This document shows, in pieces, positions 44,896-57,014 of a DNA stretch of 64,000 bases; within the stretch, counting starts at the first letter, position 1; every line of letters begins with the position of its first letter. The notes beneath the pieces are model-generated. The model worked only from the letters and a program-made list of their open reading frames with translations. It made no database searches and was not told the origin of the DNA. The DNA lies in the NCBI GenBank assembly GCA_039090855.1, contig CM077025.1, positions 96,824,489-96,888,488 on the forward strand, in the 5' to 3' direction. The stretch is from Macrothele yani (lineage: Eukaryota > Arthropoda > Arachnida > Araneae > Macrothelidae). Position numbers and translations under genes: made by a program.

Positions 44896-45569
44896 GAAAC
44901 AGATCTCAAGTTCCAAAGCATTTTGTTGCTTCGAAAAATTACGATGAAGAAATACTTTTGTGATAAGTCTTCCTATAAAAAAAAATAAAATGATTACAAA
45001 ACTATTTAAAAAGAATAAAAAATAAAGTAAGCTCCAACAGAAAATAGAATGACTAAATCACTAGTCATTCTATTTTTTGGAGGTGGTCACTGTGTATTTC
45101 AGTTAAATCCAGTTGAAACAAACGAAATAAACACCACGATTATCGAGATGACTGTGCTCGATGTTTCGACATGTACTCTATGAATATTGTGTGATTTCTA
45201 CGAGTGACCTAATTCTAGGAAAAAGTGCTCGGCTTCAGAAAATAGCTCCATACCTTTATGAGTCCATTTTCTTGCAATTAAATAATAAATTGATGCTAAA
45301 TTTCATTGCATTTGAAGATTCAATTGAGTTCTACAACTTTTGTTTACTACAGTTTTTCTTATTCCATTTGGGGGGGGGATTTCAAAAATTGAGAACAAAC
45401 AATACGAAATTGAGGACACTTGGCGTCCTCAGTCAATTTTTACAGAATTGAGGATAAAGCATTGAAATTGAGAACTGTCCCCAGAAAATGAGGACGTCTG
45501 GTCACCTTAACCTACTGGCAACTTTGCTGCTCGTTGTTTTCAGAATTGTTTCATGAACTCACACCACTT

Positions 45570-45716
45570 ATTTTTTTTTTTACAGTGCAGGAAATGGAGA
45601 GAGCCAGTACCGAAGACAAACTCAACATCCATGCCTCACTGGGGTTCGAACCAGGACCCATCTCGGAAGTATGGTCAGAAGCCAGCGTTTAGACCACTGC
45701 GCCACCTGCGGCAGTC
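45570..45716 (-). mobile_element. SINE family 1 fragment
   Basis: A-tail side shortened; TCACTGGGGTTCGAACC B box and CCACTGCGCCACC head present. Confidence 0.8.
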
Positions 45717-45759
45717 AGCAAGATGGTATATCAAGCTATAAACCACGAGAAACAATGGC

Positions 45760-46292
45760 GTTGCTTAAAGAAATGTTTCCTAATCATTTAATATATCTTA
45801 AATAGTGTAACTATACTAGGGATCCGAAACTTATTGGTGTAGAATAGAAATCAAAGTTTCCAAACTTTCGTATACATCAACCAGATGGCTTTTTCAAGGA
45901 AGGTAGATAGCAAACTGCAAACTGAATAATAGAACGCTATTTAAGTACAGTTTGGCCTCCGAAGTCTTCCGATCTCACAACTCCTGATTTTTACCTTTTG
46001 GGGCTATATCAAGGTTATAGTAAAACAAACCACGAAGAATCGAGGCTCTCAAGGAAAACATTAGGAACTCCATTCGGGAACTACAAGCAGAAATTCTTGT
46101 GAAAGTGATGTAAAGTGTAGTGTCCAGCGTACGATAGCGCAAAGATAACGAAACAGCGATCTTCCAAATATCATATTTCACAAACAAATCTCCAAAGTTT
46201 GTACTTTTAATAAACATAATATATCTGTCTTAAAAGGTTCTTTCACAGTCTTCAAAACGAATGGTTTTGTAACTTTGGGTACATCCTGTACG
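45760..46292 (+). pseudogene. DDE (IS630/mariner-like) transposase C-terminal relic
   Basis: WPPKSSDLTTPDFYLLGLYQ at ~45952-46012 is the third-acidic-residue block (compare WPPRSPDLTPxDFFLWG in this family); LQAEILVKV and ETAIFQISYF follow with stops. Ends TTGGGTACATCCTGTA at 46292, the inverse of TACAGGATGTACCC. Same superfamily as the relic at 28885-31903. Confidence 0.7.
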
Positions 46293-46462
46293 TATTTTAT
46301 TTAGTCCTCAACAACTGCATCTAGTGGAAGTCAGTTCACCGTACGTCTGTTCGATTTAAAATGCGAAAATGTCCCAGTGAAGGTGATACAAATGAGATTG
46401 ATAAGCAATTTGTCGTCAAGATGCGTCAAACTGTAGCGTGCCTGAAAGGAATTCTCTGCACT

Positions 46463-46690
46463 GCAAAAAAATAAGTGGCGTGAATTCACGGAAAATTTCT
46501 GAAAATAACGTGCAGCAAAGTTGTTGGTAAGTGTCCGTCTTTTAACGGAATTTCCATTTTTAAAAGTGCCCTTTTTTTTTTTTTTAACTTCCGTATTTTC
46601 ACAGATTTTCCGTAGTCAGTAATTCCGTTTATTGTAGAAAAGTTCGTTTCAAGTTTTTCCGTATTTAGACAGAAATTTCGAAAAATCGAA
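46463..46690 (+). mobile_element. Foldback-family terminal fragment
   Basis: CACTGCAAAAAAATAAG...GAATTCACGGAAAATTTCTGAAA resembles the outer end of the 43879-48066 element, followed by related TTCCGTATTT words. Confidence 0.55.
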
Positions 46691-47498
46691 CACATTGAAT
46701 ATTTCAGCTCTTAGGCGAAGGAATCCTTCTGCGCCGGTGATCAAGCCTAAGCCGTTTGGGTTGAAGCCGCGCTTCTAACCACTGATATAGAAAGTTACAG
46801 GAATTAGACTCACGTTCAAAGAAAAACTAAGTGGGCAATGGGGATTTTTTCCCCCATTAATGCGAGTGATTTAGTTATTTTATTTTCCATTGGAGCTTAT
46901 TATTTTTTGAATAGGTTTGTAATAATTTTACTTTTTCTATAGGAGGTCTTATTACATATTACGTATTTTTTTCATCGTGATTTTTCGAAGCAAGAGAATG
47001 ATTTGGAGTTTGAGATCTGTTTTGCAACTGACAATAGCTTTCAATTATCTTTAAGAGAATGTGTAATGTACTGTTTTATAATATTATTGCACATAACTAA
47101 ATATAAAATTTACTCTTGATAGCTATATCGATTTTGTCTTAAGGACTCCTCAGACAGATACATAGACATCGTACGATCAATTGTACAATAAATTAAGTAC
47201 CCGGTTTCTTGCGGTAACACAATATGTGACAGCTGGTGTACAAAATGGGGAAGAAAAGAAGAAATATCCTGCGATACAGTAACCAAAATTCATGCGATAT
47301 ACTATCCACAATATCCGATCTCGCTACAGAACTTCAAAATCTAATACTTCGACAGACTGTTGAAATTCAACCGTTAATCAAACCCCCAAGTGTTCCCGTG
47401 AATCTATCCTATTACCGGAAATTGTTCGTCATATGGATACGGAAAAAGTGAGAACGGAGTTTTCCCGTGTATAAGAAAGACATTGTGGAAAGGTTTCT

Positions 47499-47908
47499 GA
47501 AAATTCAGAATTTTCCGTTAACACATCTTGAAAACGGTAATTTACCGTCAATGTAAGAAAGGAATTGAGGAAAGGGTTCTGAAAATTCAGAATTTTCCGT
47601 TAACACATATTGAAAACGGTAATTTACCGTCAATATTAGAAATGAATTGCGGAAATGGTTCTGAAAATTCAGAATTTTCCGTTAACACATCTTGAAAACG
47701 GTAATTTACCGTCAATGTAAGAAAAGAATTGCGGAAAGGGTTCTGAAAATTCAGAATTTTCCGTTAACACATCTTGAAAACGGTAATTTACCGTCAATAT
47801 AAGAAAAGAATTGCGGAAAGGGTTCTGAAAATTCAGAATTTTCCGTTAACACATCTTGAAAACGGTAATTTACCGTCAATGTAAGAAAGGAATTGCGGAA
47901 AGGGTTCA
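47499..47908 (+). repeat. 82-bp sub-repeats, right arm (5 units)
   Basis: GAAAATTCAGAATTTTCCGT at 47499, 47581, 47663, 47745 and 47827, then a diverged unit. Exact 82-bp period; inverse of the left-arm array. Confidence 0.93.
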
Positions 47909-48292
47909 GAAAATTCAGAATTTTTCTGGCGTACGAAAAATCCGTGAAATTCATGTTTCTTTCCGTCATTTCACGGAAAAAGTTCTATCAGACATATATG
48001 CTTCGTTAATTCACGAAATAAATCACGGAAAGTGGCTCGTGAATTTCTGAATTTTTTTTACAGTGTTGGGTGAGATCGCATCCGCTGAGAATAAAACCAA
48101 GGCGTGATTATTTACTTAATAAAAACTTCTCCTTTCTTCGTTCTAAACCTCCCTTGATTCTTTTCATGGCCCTCGCACTTTTCAATTCTATTTTTATACA
48201 GTTTCTGCAGTAGCCGGACATAGGGATATTATTGTTTACTAACCCCTTCTTAGCAGCCTTGTTGCCCGAGTGGTCTGGGGCTTGGGCACTGG

Positions 48293-48348
48293 CGTAACTA
48301 CTATTAAGGGACGGTCAGAGCCGTAGACCGCCCTTAATAGTAGTTACG
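48293..48348. repeat. 23-bp stem hairpin beside a tRNA-like A box
   Basis: CGTAACTACTATTAAGGG...GGTC pairs with GACC...CCCTTAATAGTAGTTACG around a ~9-base loop; one bulged base. Immediately upstream (48254-48285), TTGCCCGAGTGGTCTGGGGC looks like a tRNA-Leu/Ser A-box region. No B box follows. Confidence 0.8.
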
Positions 48349-50963
48349 AGGAGACTGGAGGGGTCTCATCCTCCTACAAAGTAAGCCCCCGTGGAAGATG
48401 AACGTTGTTGTAAATTCTTTGAACTTTTATTTATGAAAATTCTTGTATACCTTATTTATTCGAGTATTGAACTTTTTTGAAAAAGCAACATTGAAATAAT
48501 GCAGCACGAACACGTTGGATAACTCAAAAGAAATTAGTAGTCGGATTGAATCAGTAGGAACATTTGCACCAATGATTCTCACAGGCACAGGCCTTGTTGG
48601 TGTTAAGGGTCAAGGATGAGGGAAATGTCTTTTTTTTTTTTTTTTTTCTCCCGAAGAAACGTAAAATATGGAAGAACGTTATCCCTCCGCCTCGAAAGAA
48701 AGAAAAAAAAAGAAAAGAAAAAGAGGAAAAGAAAAAAGAAAAACAACTGAGAAGGAGATGGATGCGTAGTTGCGCAGAAGGGTGAAACTCTGTTAGTCAC
48801 TTTGTGAGTGATTATGTCATGAAAGTTCCTGTTAAAAAAATTCCATGTAGTTCATTGCCTGCAAAAAGTAACGTCGAGGGAAAGGAATGTGGGTGGTAGC
48901 TAAATGTGTATTGTTAGCTTGATTTATTTTAAGTATTGTGGTAGGCGCCAACTTATCAGAAGAATCGTTTGCAGGTTCCTGTTGCCGGAGCAGGGAAGCA
49001 AATAAACAAGTAGTTAAAAATTGAACATTATGTTCAATTTTTCAGATGTTTCCTTTTGATGTTTTCAGATGTTTCCTTTGTTTTCAGATGTTTCAATTTT
49101 TCAGATGTTTCCTTTTGATGTTTTCAGATGTTTCCTTTTGCACATATCTTTATTCATCAGATGGGGGGGGGGGGGAGAGGAAATATTGGAATAATAGTTG
49201 GTCAGATCGGATAGTAAATACTTCCAGCGGGAGTTGGGTGTTATGGATGGCCTTCTCTACGCTTTCCCCGCCAAATCTGTTCCTATCTTTATGTGGCTAC
49301 CAGCCCGCGTGAAAATCTCTTTCTACCTCGTCGTTTTCATGCTCTGCCTCCGAGCAAAACCGTTCCTACTTTTTCCTCGAGATCGCCATGAAGCCTCCTC
49401 TCTGTCCCATTCCCTTACACGTTCTGTCTTTGACGTAAGAAGAAATTCTTAATTGCTTGGTCCTTTGTACCCGTGGGCTAGAGATTCTGGCGACGGCTGG
49501 GGAAAGAATGGGGCTATCCTTTTGTCAGTAGGAGGGATCAGGCGAGAGAATGATCTTTCTCCGAAATGGATCTGCACTTGGCGCCTTTCTGACTGGGGAG
49601 GAAATTTCTCACTGTCGTTGGCCCATAAAATGACAAAGGTTGCAATTTAAATATGGTTTGAATATTTCCACATAACATCCCATATAACAGTATCCTCCTA
49701 GGCGTTGGAAAATAGTGTTTAAGGGAAGTCCTTGTTTGTTTGTTTGCGTGTGTGTGAGAGAGAGAGAGAGAGAAAGACCGAAAGAGAGAGGAAGAAGGCT
49801 CTTTAAACGTATTGCAATTCATTGCTTAGGGGCCAGTAGCAGTGGTTTTGCGATGCGTGGGTGTTGGAGAAGGGAGTTTGTTCCCGTGAATCTCAGTGCT
49901 CTTGGTCTTTTGAGTAGGGAAGGGACCGGATTTGGCTATTTACCACGGTAAGAAAAGGTTAACTCCGAGCATCATCTAAACAATATGCGTGATATAGGAT
50001 GGAGTAAAAATGGAACCGAAGAAGGGGACTAAAAAATCAAAATACGACATCAATAACTCCTTGATGCTATTACGCGATCTACAGAAAGGAACTAGAATAC
50101 TGATTCAACAATATGGAACCCGTAACTCCACCTCAATCAAGTAAATTCAGAGAATGTGTTTTTTTTTTTTTTTTTTTTTTATAATTCAAGAGAGTTCAGT
50201 TTAGTTTTACCCCCTTGTTTTTCATATTTTGTATTTTATTTTATTGCTTTTACTCTCTGGCGTTGAGGAGGAATTTTTCGGTAGTGAAATAAATTAACAG
50301 CGAAGAAACAAATAAAAACTTGCTTGTGCATTCGTGGTTACTATGTAGTTGAACACCCAGCCCCACCTGGGTCTGGGACCTAGCTGCGATTCTGAGCGCG
50401 GGTAAACGAAGCTCACAGCCTCAGATTGTTATCAGATTTGGTTACCAGCTCCATGATATAAGAGGCCCTAAAGAGTACTAAGAAAATAAAATTTTAATTC
50501 AAATCCTCCGAAAAAAAAAAAAAAAAAAAAGAAAGGTGAGAGATGTATAGATGGAAACAAAATTGACTGCAAATAACAATCTAGAAGCGGAGAAGAGATC
50601 TTTTGAGTATGCCCAATCATAGGCGCCGACAATAGGGGAAGGGGGGGGGTAAGGTGAATCTTCCCCCTCCAATAATTTTACGAGGTAGGGCAGTGCCCAC
50701 TCAATATTTTTTGCCATGTTTAATTAAATAAGTTTTTATTCTTTTGTGTGTGTGTATGTCATTTTTGAAATGCTTGAGTTGAAATACTTTTACAGAGAAA
50801 AAACACTTTCCCATGCTGTTCAGGCCATCATATGTTTTGCTAATTGCAAAAAAAATAGATTTCTTTCCTTTATAGAATTGTATTATTCTCTATCAGATGG
50901 GCGAAGCTCCACCTTATGAGGCCAAAGCGATTTACATAACAAAATAAGTAAACTCCCCCTCCA

Positions 50964-51005
<42 letters not shown>

Positions 51006-51349
51006 CCCATATTTCGCATTGCACATTTAATAAGAAACTTCGTTACCAGCTCCGTATTGTATTTGACGTTTGATATGTTCATGTGGTATGTGGTAAATGT
51101 TGAAAACAGTTATAAAAAAATAAATAAAAAAATACAGAAACGTGTGTCTTTAACGCCTTTATTTATCTCTTTGTTTTTTTACGCTTCCCGTTGTTTGTTT
51201 ATGTAATCGCACTAATTTCTCATTTTTTTTTATAAACGTTTGGAAATAAAATCTCTCCAGATATTTTTATAAAACCATAGACTGAATTATATTTTTTTAA
51301 ATATTAGTATTCAGCTAAAGAATATTTATGTTGCTTTGTTCACTTGCTG
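48349..51349. other. Largely unassigned 3-kb stretch
   Basis: Contains a small CAGATGTTTCCTTTTGATG tandem repeat (49043-49140), a G-run (49161-49175), a GAGA run (49755-49772), T/A runs near 50160 and 50512, and a CT run (50966-51002). Possible hAT-like ends GGCGCCGAC near 50622 and GTCGGCGCC near 51728 are inverted, but no duplication was found. No coding sequence recognised. Confidence 0.4.
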
Positions 51350-51359
51350 AAGAGCGATT

Positions 51360-51576
51360 TTTTTTTTTGATTGGAGGTTTAACGACCACCGTGAACAACT
51401 CAATGGGCTATAAGCAGTCGCCCGTCCCTAATTTAGGGTCACTGGTTCCAGGGAAGGGAGAGAGCCAGTGCCGTAAGACAAACACAATATCCATGCCTCA
51501 CCGGGATTCGAACCCGGACCCCGTTCGGACGAATGATCAGAGGCCATCGCTTAGACCACTGCGCCACCGGGGCGTC
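51360..51576 (-). mobile_element. SINE family 1, full length
   Basis: Target duplication AAGAGCGATT (51350-51359, 51577-51586). Confidence 0.93.
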
Positions 51577-51586
51577 AAGAGCGATT

Positions 51587-52490
51587 ACAATTGCATTTTA
51601 AAATATACGTCGAATCTCGTAGTTTATCTTTCTGTCCCCTTTTTTTAATTTCCCACCGGACAATGATAAAGACGTGCCCCTTACACGTCTGATCTCTTCA
51701 CACCTGCCCCCCCGGAATAATTTGGTGAAGTCGGCGCCCCCTGTCTTCAGGAGTGCCAGTAGTGCAGACACGATGGCAAAAATTGAATTCCAGGGGTTGT
51801 TTTTGTTGGCACGATGGCAAACATTGAATTCCAGGTTTTAAAGAGCTGAAGACGCATTCATGGTAAATGCATTTTGCAGAACTTCAGAGATATGCACAAC
51901 ACAAATTAGAGAAAGATTTATCAGTATGAAAAAAATTCTTCAGTAATTTTGCCGTTTTTCAGCCTCAGAACTTGCTAACCTAATAGAAAGTTATATTTCG
52001 AAATATATAGATAATTTAAAAAAAAAAACATGTCTTAAAGATCTAAGTAAAAGTTCCACTATTCAACTTTTGCGTATAGTTTAAATCAGCTTTATAAAAG
52101 ATGAAATTAAATAAATAAATTCAATAAAGGAACTGACAGAATTGTAAATAATTATGTTTTACAATTTGTCGTGTAGTTACTTGATGTCTCTACAGAACTT
52201 ATTTTATATCTAACACTACCTGTAACAGTAGCTAATTCAGAAACATCATTCAGAAAACTGAAAATAGTCAAAAATTATTTACCAAATACAACACGAACAA
52301 GTAAAATATCTTTCACCAATTGTCACTAAAACTCAAGAGGCAAGTAAATTAAATACCAAAGATTTAATTAGACATTTTCCCAACACAAAAGGTAGAAGGA
52401 AAGGTGTTTTTATTTGAATATCTCTAAACTACTTATCCGTAAAGATATAAGAATATTTATTTTAATGAAATCAAGTTTTTCGAAAGTTAA
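51587..52490. other. Unassigned spacer
   Basis: GGCACGATGGCAAA...TTGAATTCCAG is directly duplicated at about 51767-51793 and 51809-51833. 52220-52380 in shifted frames resembles a hAT/zinc-finger-MYM-type C-terminus (SNSETSFRKL, KNYLPNTT), too broken to call. Confidence 0.35.
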
Positions 52491-53660
52491 TATACACTGA
52501 TGAACCATTACATTATGACCACCCCCAGCCTAAAGAAATGAGGTCTCCTGGAGACTGGCGCAGGTGAAGTTCACAGAGCAATATATATACAAACCGAGGA
52601 CCGACTTTCGGTTAATAGAGTGTTCGAAGTCCGAATGCGAAAAACTGCCGATTTAACGGAGTTTGATGAAGGACAAATTGTGATGGCATGGAGCCTCGGA
52701 ACTATGGTCCCGGAAACGGCACGGCTTGAGGTTTGTTCACGTGCCGCTGTAGTGAGTACGTATCAAAAGTGGTGCACAGATGACCAAACGACGAACCGTC
52801 GTCTCCCCGCGTGTCGTCCGCAGCTCATTGATGCCACAGGAGCCCGGAGAATGTCGCGCATTGTTCACAGCGACCGCAGAGCCACAGTGCGACAAATAAC
52901 CCGCAGCTACAACAGTAGTGATCAGGGCAATGTGTCACAGCACACAGTTCATCGCAGCCTTTCTGCGCATGGGCCTGCGTAGACGAAGACCCAGCCGGGT
53001 CCCCATGCTCACTGCACGTCATCGCCAACAACGCATGAAATGGGCCCGAGATTGGACTGTGGATGATTGGAAGAAAGTGGATGGGTCTGACGAATCAAGA
53101 TTCCTGGTGCGTCACGTAGACCATCGAGCGCGGATACGCCGATTACCAACGGAGGCTATGGCACCTGGATGCACTGTTGGGCAGAAACAGGACGGGGGTG
53201 TTATGCTGTGGGCGATGTTTTCTTGGGACACTTTAGGCCCCATTATCTCAAAAGCACAATCCCCGACAAGCTGTCAGGTATCTGAACATCGTTGCAGATC
53301 AAGTTCACCCATGCATGGCATCTATGTTCCCTGCTGGTGATGGCCATTACCAACAGGATAATGCGGTGACTTTCTGTTAATGTCCTGGAATCCAAATTCA
53401 CCTGATATGAACCCAATCGAACATTTGTGGTTCAACTTAGAAAAGCGGGTTCCCGCTAAATCACCACCACCTCGAAATGTAAAAGAACTGGAGAACCTGC
53501 TGTTGACATTCTGGTACCAGATACCCCAGGATACCTATCGCCACCTCATCGAATCGAAGCCTCGCCAAGTGGTAGCTGTTTTGCGGGCTAAAGCGGGTCC
53601 AACAGCTTATTAGCGGGCACTACAGCTTTAGGTCATAATGTAATGTCTCATCGGTGTATA
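52491..53660 (+). mobile_element. Tc1-like transposon with both TIRs
   Basis: Ends TACACTGATGAACCATTACA...TTATGACC and the inverse TACACCGATGAGACATTACA...TTATGACC at 53660, about 27 of 30 bp paired. TA flanks both sides. 1.17 kb total, shorter than the usual ~1.3-1.6 kb. Confidence 0.88.
52620..53613 (+). pseudogene. Tc1-like transposase, frameshifted
   Basis: Three frame segments: 52620-52982 (HTH: FDEGQIVMAWSLG...ARLEV; TVRQITRS), 52918-53340 (KWARDWTVDDWKKV, GSDESRF with first Asp, GGVMLWAMFSW), and the remainder: DGHYQQDNAV at ~53342 (second Asp), then SPDMNPIEHLWFNLEKR (DD34E Glu) to the TAG at 53611. Two frameshifts (about 52950 and 53330) and a stop prevent translation. Otherwise moderately preserved. 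Confidence 0.87.
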
Positions 53661-54390
53661 TCATCATTGTCAATCATTATCAATCTACTGCTGGACGAAG
53701 GTCTCCCCAAGTTTCCTCTACAACGGTCTGTCTTGTGCCAGTCTCCTCCATGTCACTCCCGCATACTTTCGGATTTCATCCACCCATCTCCCATGTGGTC
53801 TTCTTCTGGGTCTTTTCCTGTCCCTTGGAATCCAATCTAAAATTTCGACTGTTCATCGAAGGGCTGTCCTTCTGGCAGTACGTCCAGCCCATTGCCATTT
53901 CAGGGATTTTAACTCTGATCATGATGTCTTCCACTCTTGTCATTTTTATGATCCAGGAGTTCCTCTTCTTATCTTTCCTGGTTACACCAAGCATACACCC
54001 ACCTCTCCATTATTTTTTGAGTTGTCTGCAGCCTTTGTATGTCTCTTTTAGCTAAGGTCCACGTCTCTGCACCATAAGTAAGCACTGGAAGGATGCGTTG
54101 ATCAAACACTTTTCTTTTAAGGCATAATGGCATATTGCTCTTGAAAATTATGCTGTTTCTTCCGAAAGCTCTCCAGGCAAGTTTTATACGTTCGATTAAT
54201 TTCTTCATCAATATGACCCTCACTTGATATCTGCTGTCCAAGATAAACGTACGAATCTGTTATCTCCAGCTTTTCTCCATCAATCGATAAATCTTCATTT
54301 CATTGTAAAAGCATTGAACATCACTTTTGTCTTCTGAAAGTTCATTTTTAATCCCAGTTCTTTACTCTTGTCAGATATATATTACCCTGT
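53661..54390 (-). mobile_element. Third LINE copy, 5'-truncated
   Basis: Minus strand. Same C-terminal coding as 42025 (RAFGRNSIIFKSNMPLCL, YGAETWTLAKRDIQRLQTTQ) with frameshifts. Its 3' tail (TATCATCATTG) directly touches the Tc1 right end. Confidence 0.85.
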
Positions 54391-54544
54391 TAATGCCCTG
54401 GTCTCCAAATATGTTTCCATTCTTTCTTAATATATTTTTATTTTATTCCATTCTTAATATATTTATATTTTCTTTCTTAGGTTTCCAAATAGAACCGAAG
54501 AGAAGTGGGGGGGGGTGAGCTTTTTATAATTTTGCTTCAGGACC

Positions 54545-54745
54545 GAATATTTTGTAGTTGCGCCAGCGGATTAGTCGTCAGAGATGGACTTGAGTTCGAA
54601 TCCTAGATGGGGTATGGCTGGTGGCTCTTGTCGGGTGTCTCTGTCTCTTTCCTAGAATCAATGTCTCGAAGTTAGAGGTAGGTAACTGCTTAAACCATTT
54701 TAAATTGCTCATGGTGGTCGTTTACTCCAGAACAGGAAAAAAAAA
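54545..54745 (+). mobile_element. SINE family 1-like, diverged
   Basis: B-box GAGTTCGAATCCTAG; tail TTGCTCATGGTGGTCGTTTA plus poly-A. Head GCGCCAGCGGATTAGTC. Confidence 0.65.
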
Positions 54746-55135
54746 AAAACTTCTTCTAGAAGGTGGCTAAGCCAGCAGTTCAAAACTTAAGGAAGGAGGG
54801 GGGGGGGGGCATTTGGGACTAAGTATTGTTCAAGGGGGGCGCTCAAATTTTGAAGTGCTTGGCAAAAATTTCGTAAAAAATTTCGTTCGAGTAGATTTTA
54901 CCCGACTTTGATGATATTATCTCTAGTAAGGAAATATAAAATGTTTTCAGATACATACTGTACGTAGTATTTATTCAGTGTATGTAGAACTGAGAACTAT
55001 GAATATGAACGTCCATGACATTTAACACGTTACTATTTCTTCGCAATTTTAGCTTATTTACCTCATTTTTGTTAACTTTTTTTAATACGAGTTTTTGCTG
55101 ACATAGGATTGCTTATGAATTTTAGTTTGTAAGCC
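54746..55135. other. Unassigned spacer
   Basis: G-run at 54799-54810; nothing else recognised. Confidence 0.35.
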
Positions 55136-55272
55136 TGTGACGTAGTACAGAGGTGAAGCACGTGTCAAGACGACACATCTGCAGCGATACATTCTGTCAG
55201 TGTAGTTTAGTTGGCTAGAACAACTCACTCCGGAGCGAGTAGACGCGGCTTCGACAAATTGGTGTTTTCACA
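55136..55272 (+). repeat. TRIM family solo LTR
   Basis: TGTGACGTAGTACAGAGGTG...TTTTCACA, 137 bp, TG...CA. tRNA-like domain about 55199-55262 with A-box TAGTTTAGTTGGCTAGA, B-box-like GGCTTCGACAAAT and anticodon arm ACTCACTCCGGAGCGAGT. No PBS follows, so it is a solo LTR or truncated. Confidence 0.72.
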
Positions 55273-55678
55273 ACCTAACAAGGATTCGATCTCTAACTTT
55301 TAAAACTATAATTACAAAAATGGTTCCTTTCTAGTAATCTCTTAGACATTTCCTCAGAGGACTCCCTCCATTTTACAGAATAGTAAATGTATAACACTAA
55401 ATTAAAAGAAAATCATTTTGTAAAAGAAAATTTCTATGAATCCGAAAAATTCACATACGTTTATCCAAACTCTCTAAAACATTTGATAGTTGCACTCACC
55501 ATGTGTACTAACTGCTCAAATATATTGGGGGGGCTAAAGGGGACTCAAAGAAAAGTTAGGTGAGCGGAGGAAGCCCACCCTAGCCTCTAGACAGAAGAGA
55601 ATTTGCTGTATTGTAAATGTATGCATGTCTATCTAAATAACGTTGGCTTTAGATTAATGTAATTTTCAGGAGAGAGTT
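55273..55678. other. Unassigned spacer
   Basis: No gene or repeat recognised. Confidence 0.35.
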
Positions 55679-56343
55679 ATTTGAAATAAGGAAAATCATG
55701 AAAAAATACGGGATTACGCCATATAATACAAATTTTGAAGATGACAATCCGATTTTTGGCGTAATGTGACAACGAGGGTAAGTCAGATAATATCCGAAAA
55801 CTTGAAAATTTTCATCGTCCTGGAGCGGGACCCGATCCCGCGTCTCCCAGAAAACGCCCGGGTATACTAACCACTAAACTACCCAGAACGACCAAGTTTC
55901 AAGTTTCCGATCAATTTGAATATAACCGTCACAGGATTCGCTAGTCAAAGCAACCGGCATTCATGTTTAGCGAATCTGGAGGTTATGAATCATATCCCGT
56001 GTTTGCGCGGAGATGCAGATATATCATTTTTTTCATGGTTTATCTGCTTCTCCGGACAATCACGGGATATGATTCTTAACCTCCAGATTCGCTAAACATG
56101 AATGCCGGTTGCTTCGACTAGCGAATCCTGTGATGGTTATATTCAAATTGATCGGAAACTTGAGACGTGGTCGTTCTGGGTGGTGTAGTGGTTAGCATAT
56201 CCGGGCGTTTTCTCGGAGACGCGAGTTAAAGTCCCGCTCCGTGACGATGAAAATTTTCAAGTTTTCGGATATTATCTGACTTACCATCCTTGTCACACTT
56301 ACGCCAAAAATCGGATTGTCATCTTCAAAATTTGAAATAAGGA
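55679..56343. mobile_element. ~600-bp palindrome with a tRNA-like domain in each arm
   Basis: Arms 55729-~56030 and ~56033-56334 are near-complete reverse complements meeting at a T-rich centre (about 56025-56035); even the inner CGGAGATGCAGATATATCA pairs. Each arm has the tRNA-like block (minus 55814-55890; plus 56170-56246). ATTTGAAATAAGGA is present exactly at 55679-55692 and 56330-56343, a possible 14-bp target duplication. Another copy is cut at the window start. Confidence 0.82.
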
Positions 56344-57014
56344 GTTACTTGTGACATGAAACAATAAAATCCATGCTAATGAAATATCTGTGACGTCGAA
56401 AAGTTTCAAACCCAGAGAAAGTGACCTGATATTTCACTATTAGGCGAAAATAAAAAGCCTTGATTTAATCTGAAATGTATTTCATATTTGGTAGACTTTA
56501 AATTTGTTTTATGGTTTTAAAATTATTTCTTTTCGCAACCTGATCTCATTTCTAACACTGAAGTAACAATTTTGGAACTGGGAGGAAAAAGGAGGCAAAA
56601 GAGAATGAATCTGCTTTTTCTTTTTCTTTTTTTATTTAATAAGTGATTCAGTTGAATCAGTGGCGCACATACGGAAATGGCCGAAGGGGCCCGGCCCCCT
56701 GCCCCTTGGGCTGACAGAGCGGAAAATTATTACGTCGAAGTTTGAAACAAAAAATCACGATACGCGATCGACGTATACTTTTTAATCATGTCCCGTATAA
56801 TTATAATATACAATAATTATAAGGGAGTAGTTCTGTTAAGTAAGGTTAGAAAAATCTAAACAGAAAAAGAATTTCATCTACTGCTACTTCTAATCATTTA
56901 ACTTTCTTGTACTAGCAACTGGATAAGAATAAATGTACATCAAATAGAGGTCATCGCTCTTTCCACGTTTATAAGTGAGTCACGGAAAAATTCTCATTGG
57001 CCGCCCCCGGGAAT

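Larger units (their letters stand above)
43879..48066. mobile_element. Foldback-type element with ~1.2-kb inverted arms
   Basis: Outer ends ACACTTAAACATTTTCTGAA and, inverted, ACACTGTAAAAAAAATTCAG. Inverted homology continues through GAAATTCACGAKCCACTTTC, the 82-bp sub-repeat block, a CGTTCTCACTTTTTCC block, AGATCTCAAR...TTGCTTCGAA (44902-44940 vs 46985-47022), and GTGATTTAG...GGAGCTTA (45061 vs 46866). The left arm has a pearl-like insertion (44275-44895) where the right arm has ~380 bp of unique sequence; sub-repeat number differs. No own transposase is recognisable in the core. Resembles Drosophila FB in architecture only. Confidence 0.8.

Noticed and set aside
48603..48800. Lys/Glu- or Phe-rich short proteins
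   Set aside because: Both strands of an A/G low-complexity tract.
49046..49452. Possible small membrane protein (FYLVVFMLCLRAKPFLLF region)
   Set aside because: Hydrophobicity comes from a T-rich tandem repeat and chance; no start context, homology or splice signals.
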